Assembly (NCBI GenBank): GCA_963811895.1
Contig: CAWETE010000014.1
Location: 8,291 to 72,290 of the forward strand
Direction: 5' to 3'
DNA length: 64,000 nucleotides
Source: DASSUW01 sp963811895
GTDB taxonomy: Bacteria > Actinomycetota > Thermoleophilia > Solirubrobacterales > Solirubrobacteraceae
Shown here: positions 26,502-36,006 of the stretch, one piece after another
How the letters are laid out: the number at the start of each line of letters is the position of its first letter
How positions within the stretch are numbered: the stretch's first letter is position 1
Made by a program: the position numbers and the translations under genes
The notes under the pieces: model-generated
Told to the model about the DNA's origin: nothing
Databases searched by the model: none
What the model saw: only the letters and a program-made list of their open reading frames with translations

Positions 26502-27404
26502 ATGGCGCAGAAGGACGTCAAGAACCGCATCGCGTCGGTCAAGAACATCCAGAAGATCACGCGGGCGATGGAGATGGTCGCCGCCGCCCGCCTGCGCCGG
26601 GCCGAGCAGCGCATCGAGGCGCTGCGGCCCTACGCGTCGGCGATCCGCCGGATGACGCGCCAGGCCGCCGAGGCGGCCGGCAACGTGCCGAACCTGCCGA
26701 TCCTCAACGAGCACGAGTCGGTCAGCACCGTCGGCCTGCTGCTCGTGACCGGCGACCGCGGGCTGGCCGGCGCCTTCAACTCGCAGATCGTCCGCGCCGG
26801 CGTGCGCGTCGCGGCCGAGCACGAGGGCGAGGGCCGCTCGATGGCCTGGTACGCCTCCGGGCGCCGCGGCACGTCGTCGCTCCAGTTCCGCGGACGCGAG
26901 GTGATCGGCAGCTACACGGGCTTCACCGACCGGCCCGCCTACGGCGACGCTCGCGACATCGCGTCCGATCTCATGACCGCCTACATCGACGGCAAGGTCG
27001 ACCAGGTCGAGATCATCTACAACCACTACATCTCGCCGCTGACGCAGAAGGTCACGCGCGAGACGCTGCTCCCGCTCCAGCAGGCGACGATCCTCGAGAG
27101 CGAGGACGAGGATTCCGAGGACGGCGACGAGGACGAGACCAAGCGCGCGCTCGTCGAGTACGAGCCCGATCCCGAGGAGATCCTCCAGCGCCTGATCCCC
27201 GCCTACGTGGAGATCTCGATCTTCCGGGCGCTGCTCGAGTCGACCGCCTCCGAGCACGGCGCGCGCATGACCGCCATGCGCAACGCGTCGACGAACGCCG
27301 GCGACATCATCAAGGACCTCACGCTGCAGATGAACCGCGAGCGTCAGGCGGAGATCACCCAGGAGATTCTGGAAGTCGTATCCGGGGCCGAGGGCCTCAA
27401 CTAA
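26502..27404 (+). CDS. atpG: ATP synthase F1 subunit gamma
   Basis: 300-residue rotor shaft. Conserved N-terminal helix RIASVKNIQKITRAMEMVAA and C-terminal helix ARMTAMRNASTNAGDIIKDL that pair as the coiled-coil axle; Rossmann-like middle contains VTGDRGLAGAFNSQIV. An acidic insertion at about residues 199-213 (ESEDEDSEDGDEDET) echoes the acidic tail of alpha. Otherwise complete. An ATG 2 bases after the atpA stop implies translational coupling. Confidence 0.95.
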   Translation: MAQKDVKNRIASVKNIQKITRAMEMVAAARLRRAEQRIEALRPYASAIRRMTRQAAEAAGNVPNLPILNEHESVSTVGLLLVTGDRGLAGAFNSQIVRAGVRVAAEHEGEGRSMAWYASGRRGTSSLQFRGREVIGSYTGFTDRPAYGDARDIASDLMTAYIDGKVDQVEIIYNHYISPLTQKVTRETLLPLQQATILESEDEDSEDGDEDETKRALVEYEPDPEEILQRLIPAYVEISIFRALLESTASEHGARMTAMRNASTNAGDIIKDLTLQMNRERQAEITQEILEVVSGAEGLN

Positions 27405-27412
27405 GGAGACCA

Positions 27413-28864
27413 ATGGCTGCCCCCACCGAAACGAAGAGCACCGAAGACACCGAGAAGCGCAACGTCGGCAGGATCGAGGAGATCCAGGGCGTCGTGATCG
27501 AGGCCGTCTTCCCGGACGAGCTGCCGGAGATCTACACGGCCCTCATCGTCACGCGCGAGGGCAACGACACCGGCGACGAGAACATCAGCGGCGACCTCGT
27601 GTGCGAGGTCCAGCAGCACCTCGGCGACGACCGCGTGCGCGCGGTCGCCATGGACTCCACCGACGGCATCGCGCGCGGCACCGAGGTCATCGACACCGGC
27701 GGCCCGATCAGCGTGCCGGTCGGCCGCGTCACGCTCGGGCGCATCTTCAACCTGCTCGGCGAGGCGATCGACCAGGGCGATCCGATCGAGGTCGAGGAGC
27801 GCTGGCCGATCCACCGCTCCGCCCCGACCGTCGAGCAGCTCACCCCGACGGCCGAGATGTTCGAGACCGGCATCAAGGTCGTCGACCTGCTGGCGCCGTA
27901 CGCCAAGGGCGGCAAGGTCGGCCTGTTCGGCGGCGCCGGGGTCGGCAAGACGGTGCTGATCCAGGAGCTGATCAACAACCTGGCGCAGGAGCACGGCGGC
28001 CTGTCCGCGTTCTGCGGCGTCGGCGAGCGCTCGCGCGAGGGCAACGACCTCTGGCTCGAGATGACCGAGTCGGGCGTGATCGACAAGACGATGCTCGTCT
28101 TCGGCCAGATGAACGAGCCGCCCGGGGCGCGCATGCGCGTCGCGCTGTCGGGCCTGACGATGGCGGAGTACTTCCGCGACGAGGAGGGGCAGGACGTGCT
28201 CCTCTTCATCGACAACATCTTCCGCTTCGTGCAGGCCGGCTCCGAGGTCTCCGCGCTGCTCGGCCGCATGCCGTCGCAGGTCGGCTACCAGCCGACGCTC
28301 GAGTCCGAGATGGGCCAGCTCCAGGAGCGCATCACCTCGACCCGCAAGGGCTCGGTCACCTCGGTGCAGGCGATCTACGTGCCGGCCGACGACCTCACCG
28401 ACCCGGCGCCCGCCTCGGTGTTCGCGCACCTCAACGCCACCACGGTGCTCTCGCGCGCGATCTCCGAGAAGGGCATCTACCCGGCCGTCGACCCGCTCGA
28501 CTCGACGTCGACGATCCTCAAGCCGGAGATCATCGGCGAGGAGCACTTCAACGTGGCCAACGAGGTCAAGCAGGTGCTCCAGCGCTACCGCGAGCTGCAG
28601 GACATCATCGCCATCCTCGGCATCGACGAGCTGTCGGACGAGGACAAGGTGCTCGTGCAGCGGGCGCGCAAGATCGAGCGCTTCCTCTCGCAGCCGTTCT
28701 TCGTGGCGCAGGCGTTCACCGGCACCGACGGCAAGTACGTGCCGATCGCCGAGACCGTGCGCTCGTTCCGCGAGATCCTCGACGGCAAGCACGACGAGCT
28801 GCCCGAGTCCGCGTTCCTGCTCAAGGGCTCGATCGACGACGTGGTCGAGGCGGCCAAGAAGTAA
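27413..28864 (+). CDS. atpD: ATP synthase F1 subunit beta
   Basis: 483-residue catalytic subunit. P-loop GGAGVGKTVLIQELINN, catalytic Glu region GVGERSREGNDLW, the DELSEED-equivalent ILGIDELSDEDKVLVQRARK, and LLFIDNIFRFVQAGSEVSAL are all present. The N-terminus has a short polar extension (AAPTETKSTEDTEKRN) before the barrel. Ribosome site AAGGAG at 27403. The stop TAA shares its last A with the atpC ATG. No frame problem. Confidence 0.97.
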   Translation: MAAPTETKSTEDTEKRNVGRIEEIQGVVIEAVFPDELPEIYTALIVTREGNDTGDENISGDLVCEVQQHLGDDRVRAVAMDSTDGIARGTEVIDTGGPISVPVGRVTLGRIFNLLGEAIDQGDPIEVEERWPIHRSAPTVEQLTPTAEMFETGIKVVDLLAPYAKGGKVGLFGGAGVGKTVLIQELINNLAQEHGGLSAFCGVGERSREGNDLWLEMTESGVIDKTMLVFGQMNEPPGARMRVALSGLTMAEYFRDEEGQDVLLFIDNIFRFVQAGSEVSALLGRMPSQVGYQPTLESEMGQLQERITSTRKGSVTSVQAIYVPADDLTDPAPASVFAHLNATTVLSRAISEKGIYPAVDPLDSTSTILKPEIIGEEHFNVANEVKQVLQRYRELQDIIAILGIDELSDEDKVLVQRARKIERFLSQPFFVAQAFTGTDGKYVPIAETVRSFREILDGKHDELPESAFLLKGSIDDVVEAAKK

Positions 28865-29277
28865 TGGCCCGGACTCCGTTCCAGGTCGAGGTCCTCACGC
28901 CCGAGGGCGAGGTCTTCAACGACGAGGTGGAGATGGTCTCCACCAAGACGACGGTCGGCTCGATCGGCCTGCTGGCCAACCACCAGCCGCTGCTGGCGAT
29001 GCTCGACCCGACGGAGCTGCGGCTCTACAAGACCGAGTCGGACGTCGTGCGCTTCGCCCAGGGGGAGGGCTTCCTCCAGGTGGCGGGGACGCACGCGCTG
29101 GTGCTGGTGGACGAGGCGTTCGCGATCGACGACCTGGACGCGGGCGACCTCAAGAGCCGCCTCGACCGGGCCGAGAAGGAGCTCTCGCAGGCCGAGGACG
29201 GCACCGAGGAGCAGCGCGCCGCCGAACGCGACAAGCGCCGCTACGAGGCCTTCCTGAAGATCTCAGAGGGCGGCTAG
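28864..29277 (+). CDS. atpC: ATP synthase F1 subunit epsilon
   Basis: 137-residue epsilon subunit coupling the rotor to the c-ring and able to inhibit hydrolysis. Beta-sandwich N-domain with FQVEVLTPEGEVFNDEVEMV, GSIGLLANHQPLLAMLDP, then a helical hairpin (SRLDRAEKELSQAEDGTEEQ). Length and layout normal. Last operon gene; its final 15 bases overlap a convergent minus-strand hypothetical gene, and no separate terminator is visible. Confidence 0.95.
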   Translation: MARTPFQVEVLTPEGEVFNDEVEMVSTKTTVGSIGLLANHQPLLAMLDPTELRLYKTESDVVRFAQGEGFLQVAGTHALVLVDEAFAIDDLDAGDLKSRLDRAEKELSQAEDGTEEQRAAERDKRRYEAFLKISEGG

Positions 29278-29793
29278 CTGGCGCTCGCGGTCGGTCGTCC
29301 GCTCGGGCGCGCCGACCGCGACCAGGTCGCGCACGAAGGCGATCGCCGCCTGGTGCGTGGCCTCGGTCCGGCGCCGGCTGGCGAGCTTGACCGCCAGCCG
29401 CCCGGCCAGGGTCCCGGCGGCGTCGTCGCCCAGCCGTCCGTCGGGCAGCAGGGGCCGCACGGGCAGCAGCCGGCGTGGGCCGTGGCGCAGCTCGGAGTGC
29501 CGCTCCTGCGACCAGCGCAGGCACATGCGGGCGCGCTCCGCCTGGACGCCCGCGACCGACCGCGTGCCCACCACCTCGGCGGCCAGCGGATACAGGTCCT
29601 GCCGGCGGCGCTCGTCGATCCCGTCGTTGTAGGTGCGCAGGAAGCCGGCGATGACCGGATCCACGCAGCGCGGGCGATCCGAGAACGGCTCGCCGGCGAG
29701 CATGGAGGACAGTTCCATAACGCAGGCACCGTGGTCCGGGCCGCGGTGCTTGCCCTGGGAGAGACGGACGGTCTGATGGCTCACCTGGGTCAT
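29263..29793 (-). CDS. Conserved hypothetical protein, 176 residues
   Basis: Soluble protein with the striking segment GACVMELSSMLAGEPFSDRP followed by a Cys and RTYNDGIDERRRQDLYPLAA. I recall similar sequences (HGxCVMELxSxLAGExxSDxP) in other actinobacteria, annotated only as hypothetical. The Cys at the start of this motif and the conserved Arg/Tyr suggest a real fold, not an antisense artefact. It may have His/Cys metal ligands, but that is speculation. Start ATG at 29793 faces the M20 peptidase gene with 56 bases between them; its 3' end overlaps atpC. Confidence 0.7.
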   Translation of the reverse strand: MTQVSHQTVRLSQGKHRGPDHGACVMELSSMLAGEPFSDRPRCVDPVIAGFLRTYNDGIDERRRQDLYPLAAEVVGTRSVAGVQAERARMCLRWSQERHSELRHGPRRLLPVRPLLPDGRLGDDAAGTLAGRLAVKLASRRRTEATHQAAIAFVRDLVAVGAPERTTDRERQLAAL

Positions 29794-29849
29794 CGAGCGC
29801 TCCTTTCTCGTCTGAGCTCAGTGTCTCATGCGCCGCTACCCTCCTGCGG

Positions 29850-30971
29850 GTGGATGAACGGGTTCTGACCGAGCGCCTGGTCACCTACGACACGTCGACG
29901 GCAGAGGGGCTGCACGCTGCCGCCGGCTTCGTCAAGGGCTGGCTCGAGGCACGCGACATCGAGGTCGAGGCGCACCGCTTCGGCGACCTCCATGCGCTGA
30001 CCGCGTCGGTCGGCCCGGAGGGGGTCCCGACCATCGTCTTCCACGGCCACCTCGACGTCGTGCCCGGGCACGCCGAGCAGTTCCAGCCACGCATCGAGGG
30101 CGACCGCCTGTACGGCCGCGGCGCCTACGACATGAAGGGCGGGCTGGCGGCGATGATGTGCGCCACGCACGACCTCGTGGAGCAGCAGGACGTGCGGGTG
30201 CGGCTCGTGATCGTGCCCGACGAGGAGTCCGAGGACATCTCGGTCCGCTCGAGCGACGATCTCGTGCGGCGCGGCTACGTCGGCGACTTCGCGATCACCG
30301 GCGAGCCCACCGACCTGCACATCGGCATCCAGGCCAAGGGCGTGCTGGCGGCCCGCATCCTCGTCCGCGGGCGCGCCGCCCACGGGTCCACGCCATGGCT
30401 CGGCGACAACGCGATCGTGAAGGCGGTCGACGTCTTCCGGCGAATCGAATCGATGCCGTTCTCGCGCGAGTCGTCCGAGATGTTCGACAGGCCATCGATC
30501 AACCTGGGGCGGATCGTGGGCGGGGACGCGCCGAACAAGGTCCCCGACGCCTGCTCGATGGACATCGACATCCGCTACCTGCCCAACCAGGACCCCGGCG
30601 AGATCCTCGAGGAGATCCGCGCGATCCCGGACATGGAGATCAAGCGGACGTTCATCTTCCCGCCCGCGCACGTGTCGCGCACGAACCCGTACGTGCGCGC
30701 CCTGTGCGAGATCGTCGGGCCCGGCAGCGACGGCGCCTCGGTGTCGGTTGGGCGCGACGGCGCGTCCGACGCCGTGTCGTTCCTGCGCGCCGGCATCCCC
30801 GCCGTGGAGTTCGGGCCCTCGGGCGCGGGCCACCACGGCCCCGAGGAGTGGGTCTCGATCCGCTCGCTCGCGCGCTACCGGCAGCTGCTGGTGGACTTCG
30901 CGCGCGCCGTGCCGGGCCGCCTGGCCCAGGGGACGACGACGCTGCGCGCGGTCGAGGGCGGGGCGGCGTGA
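29850..30971 (+). CDS. M20-family metallopeptidase (ArgE/DapE-like)
   Basis: 373-residue zinc-dependent amidohydrolase of the succinyl-diaminopimelate desuccinylase/acetylornithine deacetylase type. Metal ligands in GHLDVVPG, GRGAYDMKGGLAAMM, and DEESED; the dimerisation lid begins KGVLAARILVRGRAAHGSTP; terminal His in GAGHHGPEEWVSI. GTG at 29850. First gene of a run of seven genes joined by overlaps or tiny gaps. Substrate cannot be set: DapE would supply lysine/DAP for peptidoglycan, but the family also includes dipeptidases. Its stop overlaps the LCP gene start (GTGA). Confidence 0.88.
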   Translation: MDERVLTERLVTYDTSTAEGLHAAAGFVKGWLEARDIEVEAHRFGDLHALTASVGPEGVPTIVFHGHLDVVPGHAEQFQPRIEGDRLYGRGAYDMKGGLAAMMCATHDLVEQQDVRVRLVIVPDEESEDISVRSSDDLVRRGYVGDFAITGEPTDLHIGIQAKGVLAARILVRGRAAHGSTPWLGDNAIVKAVDVFRRIESMPFSRESSEMFDRPSINLGRIVGGDAPNKVPDACSMDIDIRYLPNQDPGEILEEIRAIPDMEIKRTFIFPPAHVSRTNPYVRALCEIVGPGSDGASVSVGRDGASDAVSFLRAGIPAVEFGPSGAGHHGPEEWVSIRSLARYRQLLVDFARAVPGRLAQGTTTLRAVEGGAA

Positions 30972-32536
30972 AGAACCCCGACCGCCCGCCGCGGGTGGGC
31001 ATGAAGCTCGCGCTGCGCGCGCTGCTGGCCGCTCTCCTCGTCACCGTGCTCACCGGCACCGCAGTCGCCACCGTCGCGCTGCGCGAGCTCGACGACGTCC
31101 TGGGCGACTTCCGGGACGGCCGCGCCGACATCGACGTGCCCGAGCTCGACATCCCCGACCCGGGCGGGCCGCGCACCTTCATGGTGCTCGGCTCCGACGC
31201 CCGCGAGGGCGCCGACGCCGGCATGTCGCCGCGGTCGGACACGATCCTGCTCGCCCGCGCGGACCCGGACAAGGACGCGATCGCGGTGATGTCGATCCCG
31301 CGTGACCTCAAGGTCGAGATCCCCGGTCACGGCGAGGGCAAGATCAACAGCGCGTTCGAGCTCGGCGGCAAGAAGGGAGGCCCGCGGCTCACGGTCCGCA
31401 CGGTCAAGAAGCTGTTCGAGGACGCGACCGGCGAGAACTTCCCGATCACCAACGTGATGATCATGGACTACGGCGCCTTCCGCCGGGCCGTGAACTACAT
31501 CGACGGCGTCTATGTCGACATCGACCGCGACTACTTCAACGACAACTCGTCGGGCGAGAACTACGCGACGATCGACATCAACCCGGGCTACCAGCTGCTC
31601 AAGGGCAAGGACGCGCTCGACTACGTCCGCTACCGCCACACGGACAACGACCTCGTGCGCGCCGCCCGCCAGCAGGACTTCCTGCGCCAGGCCAAGAACG
31701 CCGCCGGCGTGCGCAAGCTGCTGGCCAGCGGCCTGGGCGAGACCAGGCACCTGATCCGCGTGTTCAGCCGCTACTTCCGCGTCGACAAGTCCCTGCGCTC
31801 GAACAAGCAGGTCATCTCGATGCTCAAGCTCGTGCTGTACCTCGCGCAGGAGAACCCGAAGGTCCACGAGGTCGCGTTCAAGGTCTCCGACGCGCCCAAC
31901 CCGCAGCTCGACTCGAACCTGTACTACCGCGACGGCGACCTGCGCCGCTCGTTCCGCGAGTTCATGCAGGTCAAGGAGTCGGCCACGCCGCGCGAGTCGG
32001 CGGAGACGACGGAGGAGCCGCCGGCCCCCGATCGCCAGTCCGCGCGCGAACGCGCGCGTGAGCGCCGGGCGCGCGACCGCAAGCCCGCGCAGGTCGCGGG
32101 GCTCGAGGACGCGCGGCGCGAGGGCCAGGACCAGGCGGTGATCGCCGATCCCAAGCTCAAGTTCCCCTTCTACTTCCCCGGCGAGCGCGTGGCCGGGTCG
32201 GTCTACTCGGGCACCGAGCCGCGCGTGTACTCGATCAAGGACGAGCGCGGCAAGAAGCGCCAGGCGTACCGGCTGGTGCTCAGCACGCGGCGCATCGGCG
32301 AGTACTACGGCGTCCAGGGCCTCGCCTGGAAGGCGCCGCCGATCCTCGACGACCCCGATCGCACGATCCGCCGGGGCAACCGCAAGTTCCGCCTGTACTA
32401 CGACGGCAAGCGGCTGCGGCTCGTCGCATGGCGCACGAAGCGCGGCGTGTACTGGATCTCGAACACGCTCACGCAGACGATCGGCGAGGACCAGATGATC
32501 GCCATCGCCTCCTCGCTCAAGCGGCTCAAGCAGTAG
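30968..32536 (+). CDS. LytR-CpsA-Psr (LCP) family glycopolymer transferase
   Basis: 522-residue membrane-anchored protein. A single N-terminal helix (LALRALLAALLVTVLTGTAV) then the extracellular LCP domain, which moves lipid-linked polysaccharide onto peptidoglycan. Seen: FMVLGSDAREG, SDTILLARADPDKDAI, the lipid-phosphate binding Arg in IPRDLKVEIPGHGEGKINS, and DALDYVRYRHTDNDLVRAAR. A C-terminal part of about 200 residues, after a charged Arg/Glu linker, is not part of the core fold and contains repeated Tyr motifs (YYDGKRLRLVAWRTKRGVYW). It fits the sugar-nucleotide genes that follow. Confidence 0.92.
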   Translation: MKNPDRPPRVGMKLALRALLAALLVTVLTGTAVATVALRELDDVLGDFRDGRADIDVPELDIPDPGGPRTFMVLGSDAREGADAGMSPRSDTILLARADPDKDAIAVMSIPRDLKVEIPGHGEGKINSAFELGGKKGGPRLTVRTVKKLFEDATGENFPITNVMIMDYGAFRRAVNYIDGVYVDIDRDYFNDNSSGENYATIDINPGYQLLKGKDALDYVRYRHTDNDLVRAARQQDFLRQAKNAAGVRKLLASGLGETRHLIRVFSRYFRVDKSLRSNKQVISMLKLVLYLAQENPKVHEVAFKVSDAPNPQLDSNLYYRDGDLRRSFREFMQVKESATPRESAETTEEPPAPDRQSARERARERRARDRKPAQVAGLEDARREGQDQAVIADPKLKFPFYFPGERVAGSVYSGTEPRVYSIKDERGKKRQAYRLVLSTRRIGEYYGVQGLAWKAPPILDDPDRTIRRGNRKFRLYYDGKRLRLVAWRTKRGVYWISNTLTQTIGEDQMIAIASSLKRLKQ

Positions 32537-32551
32537 GCTGATCCGCCGCTC

Positions 32552-33863
32552 ATGAGCAGTACCGAGAGAGAGCCGATCGGCGTGATCGGGACCGGCTACG
32601 TCGGACTCGTGACGGCCGCGGGCTTCGCCGAGCTGGGCAACGAGGTCTGGTGCATCGACATCGACGAGGCCAAGATCGAGGGGCTCAAGGCAGGCCGGAT
32701 CCCGATCTGGGAGCCGGGCCTGGAGGACCTCGTGCACCGCCACAGCGGCCGCCTGCACTTCTCCACCGACCTCACCGACGCGCTCGAGCACGCGCGCCTG
32801 TTGTTCGTGGCCGTGGGCACGCCGCCGACCTACTCCGGCGACGCCGATCTGTCGGCCGTGCGCGCCGTGGTGGCGGCCATGCCGCCGTCCGGCCGCCACG
32901 CGCTGGTGATGAAGTCGACCGTGCCGGTCGGCACCGGCGACAACATCAAGCGCACGTTCGCCGAGGAGGGCAAGGGCGGCTTCCGCTACGTCTCCTGCCC
33001 GGAGTTCCTCAAGGAGGGCAGCGCGGTCAAGGACTTCCTGGAGCCCGACCGCGTGGTCATCGGCGACGACGGCGACTGGGCCGGCGACGCCGTGGTCTCG
33101 CTGTACGAGCCGCTCGGCGCGCCGCTCGTGCGCACGGACATCCGCAGCGCCGAGATGGTCAAGCTCGCCTCCAACGCGTTCCTGGCCACCAAGATCTCCT
33201 TCATCAACGAGATCGCCAACGTCTGCGAGGAGACCGGCGCCGACGTCGTCGAGGTCGCCCGCGGGATGGGGCTCGACGACCGCATCGGCCCGAAGTTCCT
33301 GCAGGCCGGCATCGGCTTCGGGGGCAGTTGCTTTCCCAAGGATGTGGCCGCCCTCAAGCAGCTCGCGGGCAACTCCGGCTATCACTTCCAGCTGCTGAAC
33401 TCCGTCATCGAGGTCAACGAGCTCCAGAAGCGGCGCGTGATCGGGAAGCTGCACAAGCACCTCGGCTCGCTGGTCGGGAAGGAGATCGCCCTGCTCGGGC
33501 CTTGCTTTCAAGCCGAACACCGATGACATGCGCGAGGCGTCGTCGCTCGTGCTCTCCGCGCGGCTGAACGCCGCCGGCGCGCACGTCCGCGCGTACGACC
33601 CCGTCGCCGAGGGCGAGGCGCGCAAGCTGATCCAGGGCGTCGACTTCAAGGCGTCGTCGGCCGAGGCGGTCGAGGGCGCGGACGCGGTGGTGCTGGTGAC
33701 GGAGTGGCCCGAGTTCGGCGAGCTCGACTTCGCGGACGTCGCCTCCGCCATGCGCGGGCGGCTCGTCGTCGACGGCCGCAACTTCCTCGATCCCGACGCG
33801 GTGAGCGCCGCTGGGCTGACGTACGAAGGCGTCGGCCGGCCGACGCGAAACGGAGGCGGCTGA
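32552..33863 (+). CDS. UDP-glucose 6-dehydrogenase (one-base insertion at about 33500)
   Basis: Oxidises UDP-glucose to UDP-glucuronate with two NAD+. Rossmann motif GTGYVGLVTAAGFAELGN, substrate segment EFLKEGSAVKDFLEPDR, and catalytic Cys in GIGFGGSCFPKDVAAL. The C-terminal domain resumes in another frame (FKPNTDDMREASSLVL) after an extra C near 33500; removing it yields about 436 residues, normal for the family. The stop overlaps the next gene by one base. Between an LCP protein and nucleotidyltransferase, it likely feeds a uronic-acid-containing envelope polymer. Confidence 0.9.
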
Positions 33864-34963
33864 TGCAGGCGCTGATCCTGGCGGGCGGCGAGGGCACGCG
33901 GCTGCGCCCCCTCACCAGCACCGTCCCCAAGCCCGTGGTACCGCTCGTGGACCGTCCGTTCATCCGGTTCATGCTCGACTGGCTGCGCTCGCACGGCGTC
34001 GACGACGTCGTCATGTCCTGCGGCCACCTGGCCAGCGGCGTGCGCAACGTGCTGGGCGACGGCTCGGCCTTCGGGCTGCGGCTGCGCTACATGGAGGAGC
34101 CGCGGCCACTCGGCACCGGCGGCGCGCTCAAGTTCGCCGAGCCGCTGCTCGCCGAGCGCTTCCTGATGCTCAACGGCGACGTGCTGACCGACATCGACCT
34201 CACCGCCCAGATCGAGCAGCACGAGCGGACCGGCGCGACGGCGACGCTCGCGCTCACCCCCGTGGAGGACCCGTCCGCCTACGGGCTCGTCCGCACGCGC
34301 AAGGGCGGCGAGGTGACCGAGTTCGTCGAGAAGCCCGCGCCCGACCAGATCGACACCAACAACATCTCCGCCGGCGCCTACGTGCTCGAACGCGCAGTGC
34401 TGGAGCTGCTCGAGGCCGACCAGCCCGCCTCGATCGAGCGCGACGTCTTCCCGCGCCTCGTCGGCGAAGGCCTCTACGGCTACGTCGCGGACGGCTACTG
34501 GCTCGACATCGGGACCCCGGAGCGCTATCTCGAGGGGACCTTCGACATCCTCGAGGGGACCGTCTCCAGCGGCGTCCAGCCGCGCATGGGGGACGGCTAC
34601 CTGTGCGTCGAGAAGGACGTCGAGAACGGCGGCCGGATCATCCCGTCGGCGCTGGTCGAGAGCGGCTGCCGGATCGGCGAGGGCGCGCGGATCGGCGGCC
34701 GCGTGGTGCTCGAGCGCGGCGTCACGGTCGGCGAGAACACGACGATCGAGCGCGCGGTCGTCATGCAAGGGGCCGAGATCGGCAGCCGCTGCACGATCTC
34801 CGGCTGCATCATCGCGGGCGGCGTGCGGATCGGCGACGAGTGCCACGTCGACGGCATGAGCGTGCTCGGCGAGGGCGTCACGATCGGCAACGGCAACATG
34901 GTCTCGAACGGCGCCCGGCTCTTCCCCGGCGTCTCGCTGCCGGACGGCGCGCTGCTCTTCTGA
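33863..34963 (+). CDS. Sugar-1-phosphate nucleotidyltransferase (ManC/GDP-mannose pyrophosphorylase-like)
   Basis: 366 residues: an N-terminal nucleotidyltransferase domain with LILAGGEGTRLRPLTSTVPK and FLMLNGDVLTDIDL, then a left-handed beta-helix of hexapeptide repeats from about residue 255 (GARIGGRVVLERGVTVGENT). The layout matches eukaryotic-type mannose-1-phosphate guanylyltransferase and related bacterial enzymes; base and sugar preference (GDP-mannose versus UDP- or dTDP-sugars) are inferred, helped by the isomerase gene downstream. Starts on the last base of the dehydrogenase stop. Confidence 0.85.
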   Translation: MQALILAGGEGTRLRPLTSTVPKPVVPLVDRPFIRFMLDWLRSHGVDDVVMSCGHLASGVRNVLGDGSAFGLRLRYMEEPRPLGTGGALKFAEPLLAERFLMLNGDVLTDIDLTAQIEQHERTGATATLALTPVEDPSAYGLVRTRKGGEVTEFVEKPAPDQIDTNNISAGAYVLERAVLELLEADQPASIERDVFPRLVGEGLYGYVADGYWLDIGTPERYLEGTFDILEGTVSSGVQPRMGDGYLCVEKDVENGGRIIPSALVESGCRIGEGARIGGRVVLERGVTVGENTTIERAVVMQGAEIGSRCTISGCIIAGGVRIGDECHVDGMSVLGEGVTIGNGNMVSNGARLFPGVSLPDGALLF

Positions 34964-36006
34964 TGACCACGCTCGACCGCGAGGCCGTGGCGGCCGTCGA
35001 CTCGACCGGCCAGGTCGACGAGATCCTCGGCCTTCCCGAGCACCTGCGCGACGCGCTCTGGCGCGTCGACTCGGCGGCGATCGCGCCGCGGGACGCTCCC
35101 GGCGGGATCGTCGTGGCGGGGATGGGCGGCTCGGCGGTCGGCGGCCGGCTGGCCGCCGGCGCGATCGGCTCGCGGCTGCGGCGCCCGCTGCTCGTCTCCG
35201 ACGGCTACGCGCTGCCGGGCTGGGTCGGGCCGGACACGCTCGTGCTGTGCTCGAGCTACTCGGGGTCGACCGAGGAGACGCTCGCCGCCTATGACGACGC
35301 CGGGGAGCGCGGCGCGCCGAGGATCGCGGTGACCACCGGCGGGCCGCTCGCCGAGCGCGCCCGGCGCGACGGCGTCCCGGTGATCCCGGTGCCCGGCGGC
35401 TTCCAGCCGCGCGCGGCGGTCGGCTACTCGCTCGTGGCCGCTTTGGAGGCTGCCGCCCTCTGCGGCGCCGCGCCGTCGCTGCGCGACGAGGTCGAGGCGG
35501 CTGCCTCGCTCGCCGAGGGGCTCGCCGCCGATTGGGGCCCCGACGGCCCCGAGGACGGCGAGGCCAAGGCGCTCGCCCGCCGCCTGCACGGGACGATCCC
35601 GGTGATCGCCGGCGCCGAGCTGGCGGCCGCGGCCGCGTACCGCTGGAAGTGCCAGATCAACGAGAACGCCGGCCTGCCCGCCTTCGCGAGCGTGCTGCCG
35701 GAGCTCGACCACAACGAGGTGGTCGGCTGGCCGGGCGCCGACGGCAGGCTGTCCGCGGTCTTCCTCGAGGATCCGGGCGCGCACCCGCGCAACCGGCTGC
35801 GCAGCGAGCTGACCGCCGAGCAGGCGGCGGCGGGCGCCGCCGTCGTCGAGCGCGTGACCGCGCACGGCGAGACGGCGACCGAGCGGCTGGTCTCGCTCGT
35901 CCTGCTCGGCGACCTCGTCTCGCTCTACCTCGCCGTCCTGCGCGACGAGGACCCCGCGTCGATCCCGCCGATCGACGCCCTGAAGGCCGCGCTGGCCGAG
36001 CGATGA
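34963..36006 (+). CDS. Bifunctional phosphoglucose/phosphomannose isomerase
   Basis: 347-residue SIS-domain aldose-ketose isomerase of the archaeal/actinobacterial PGI-PMI type, converting fructose-6-P to glucose-6-P and mannose-6-P. Seen: GGIVVAGMGGSAVGGRLAAG, CSSYSGSTEETLAAYDDAG, and KCQINENAGLPAFASVLPEL with the catalytic residues, plus the C-terminal Ser-Leu-Tyr-Leu region. Its product mannose-6-P is one step from the substrate of the upstream nucleotidyltransferase, though no phosphomannomutase is present here. One-base overlap with the previous gene, four-base overlap with the next. Confidence 0.9.
   Translation: MTTLDREAVAAVDSTGQVDEILGLPEHLRDALWRVDSAAIAPRDAPGGIVVAGMGGSAVGGRLAAGAIGSRLRRPLLVSDGYALPGWVGPDTLVLCSSYSGSTEETLAAYDDAGERGAPRIAVTTGGPLAERARRDGVPVIPVPGGFQPRAAVGYSLVAALEAAALCGAAPSLRDEVEAAASLAEGLAADWGPDGPEDGEAKALARRLHGTIPVIAGAELAAAAAYRWKCQINENAGLPAFASVLPELDHNEVVGWPGADGRLSAVFLEDPGAHPRNRLRSELTAEQAAAGAAVVERVTAHGETATERLVSLVLLGDLVSLYLAVLRDEDPASIPPIDALKAALAER

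Noticed and set aside
30875..34846. Very long open frame on the minus strand opposite LCP, UGD and nucleotidyltransferase genes
   Set aside because: It is antisense to strongly conserved genes, made of Arg/Ala/Asp/His-rich low-complexity sequence with no recognisable motif; GC-rich third positions make such frames common.
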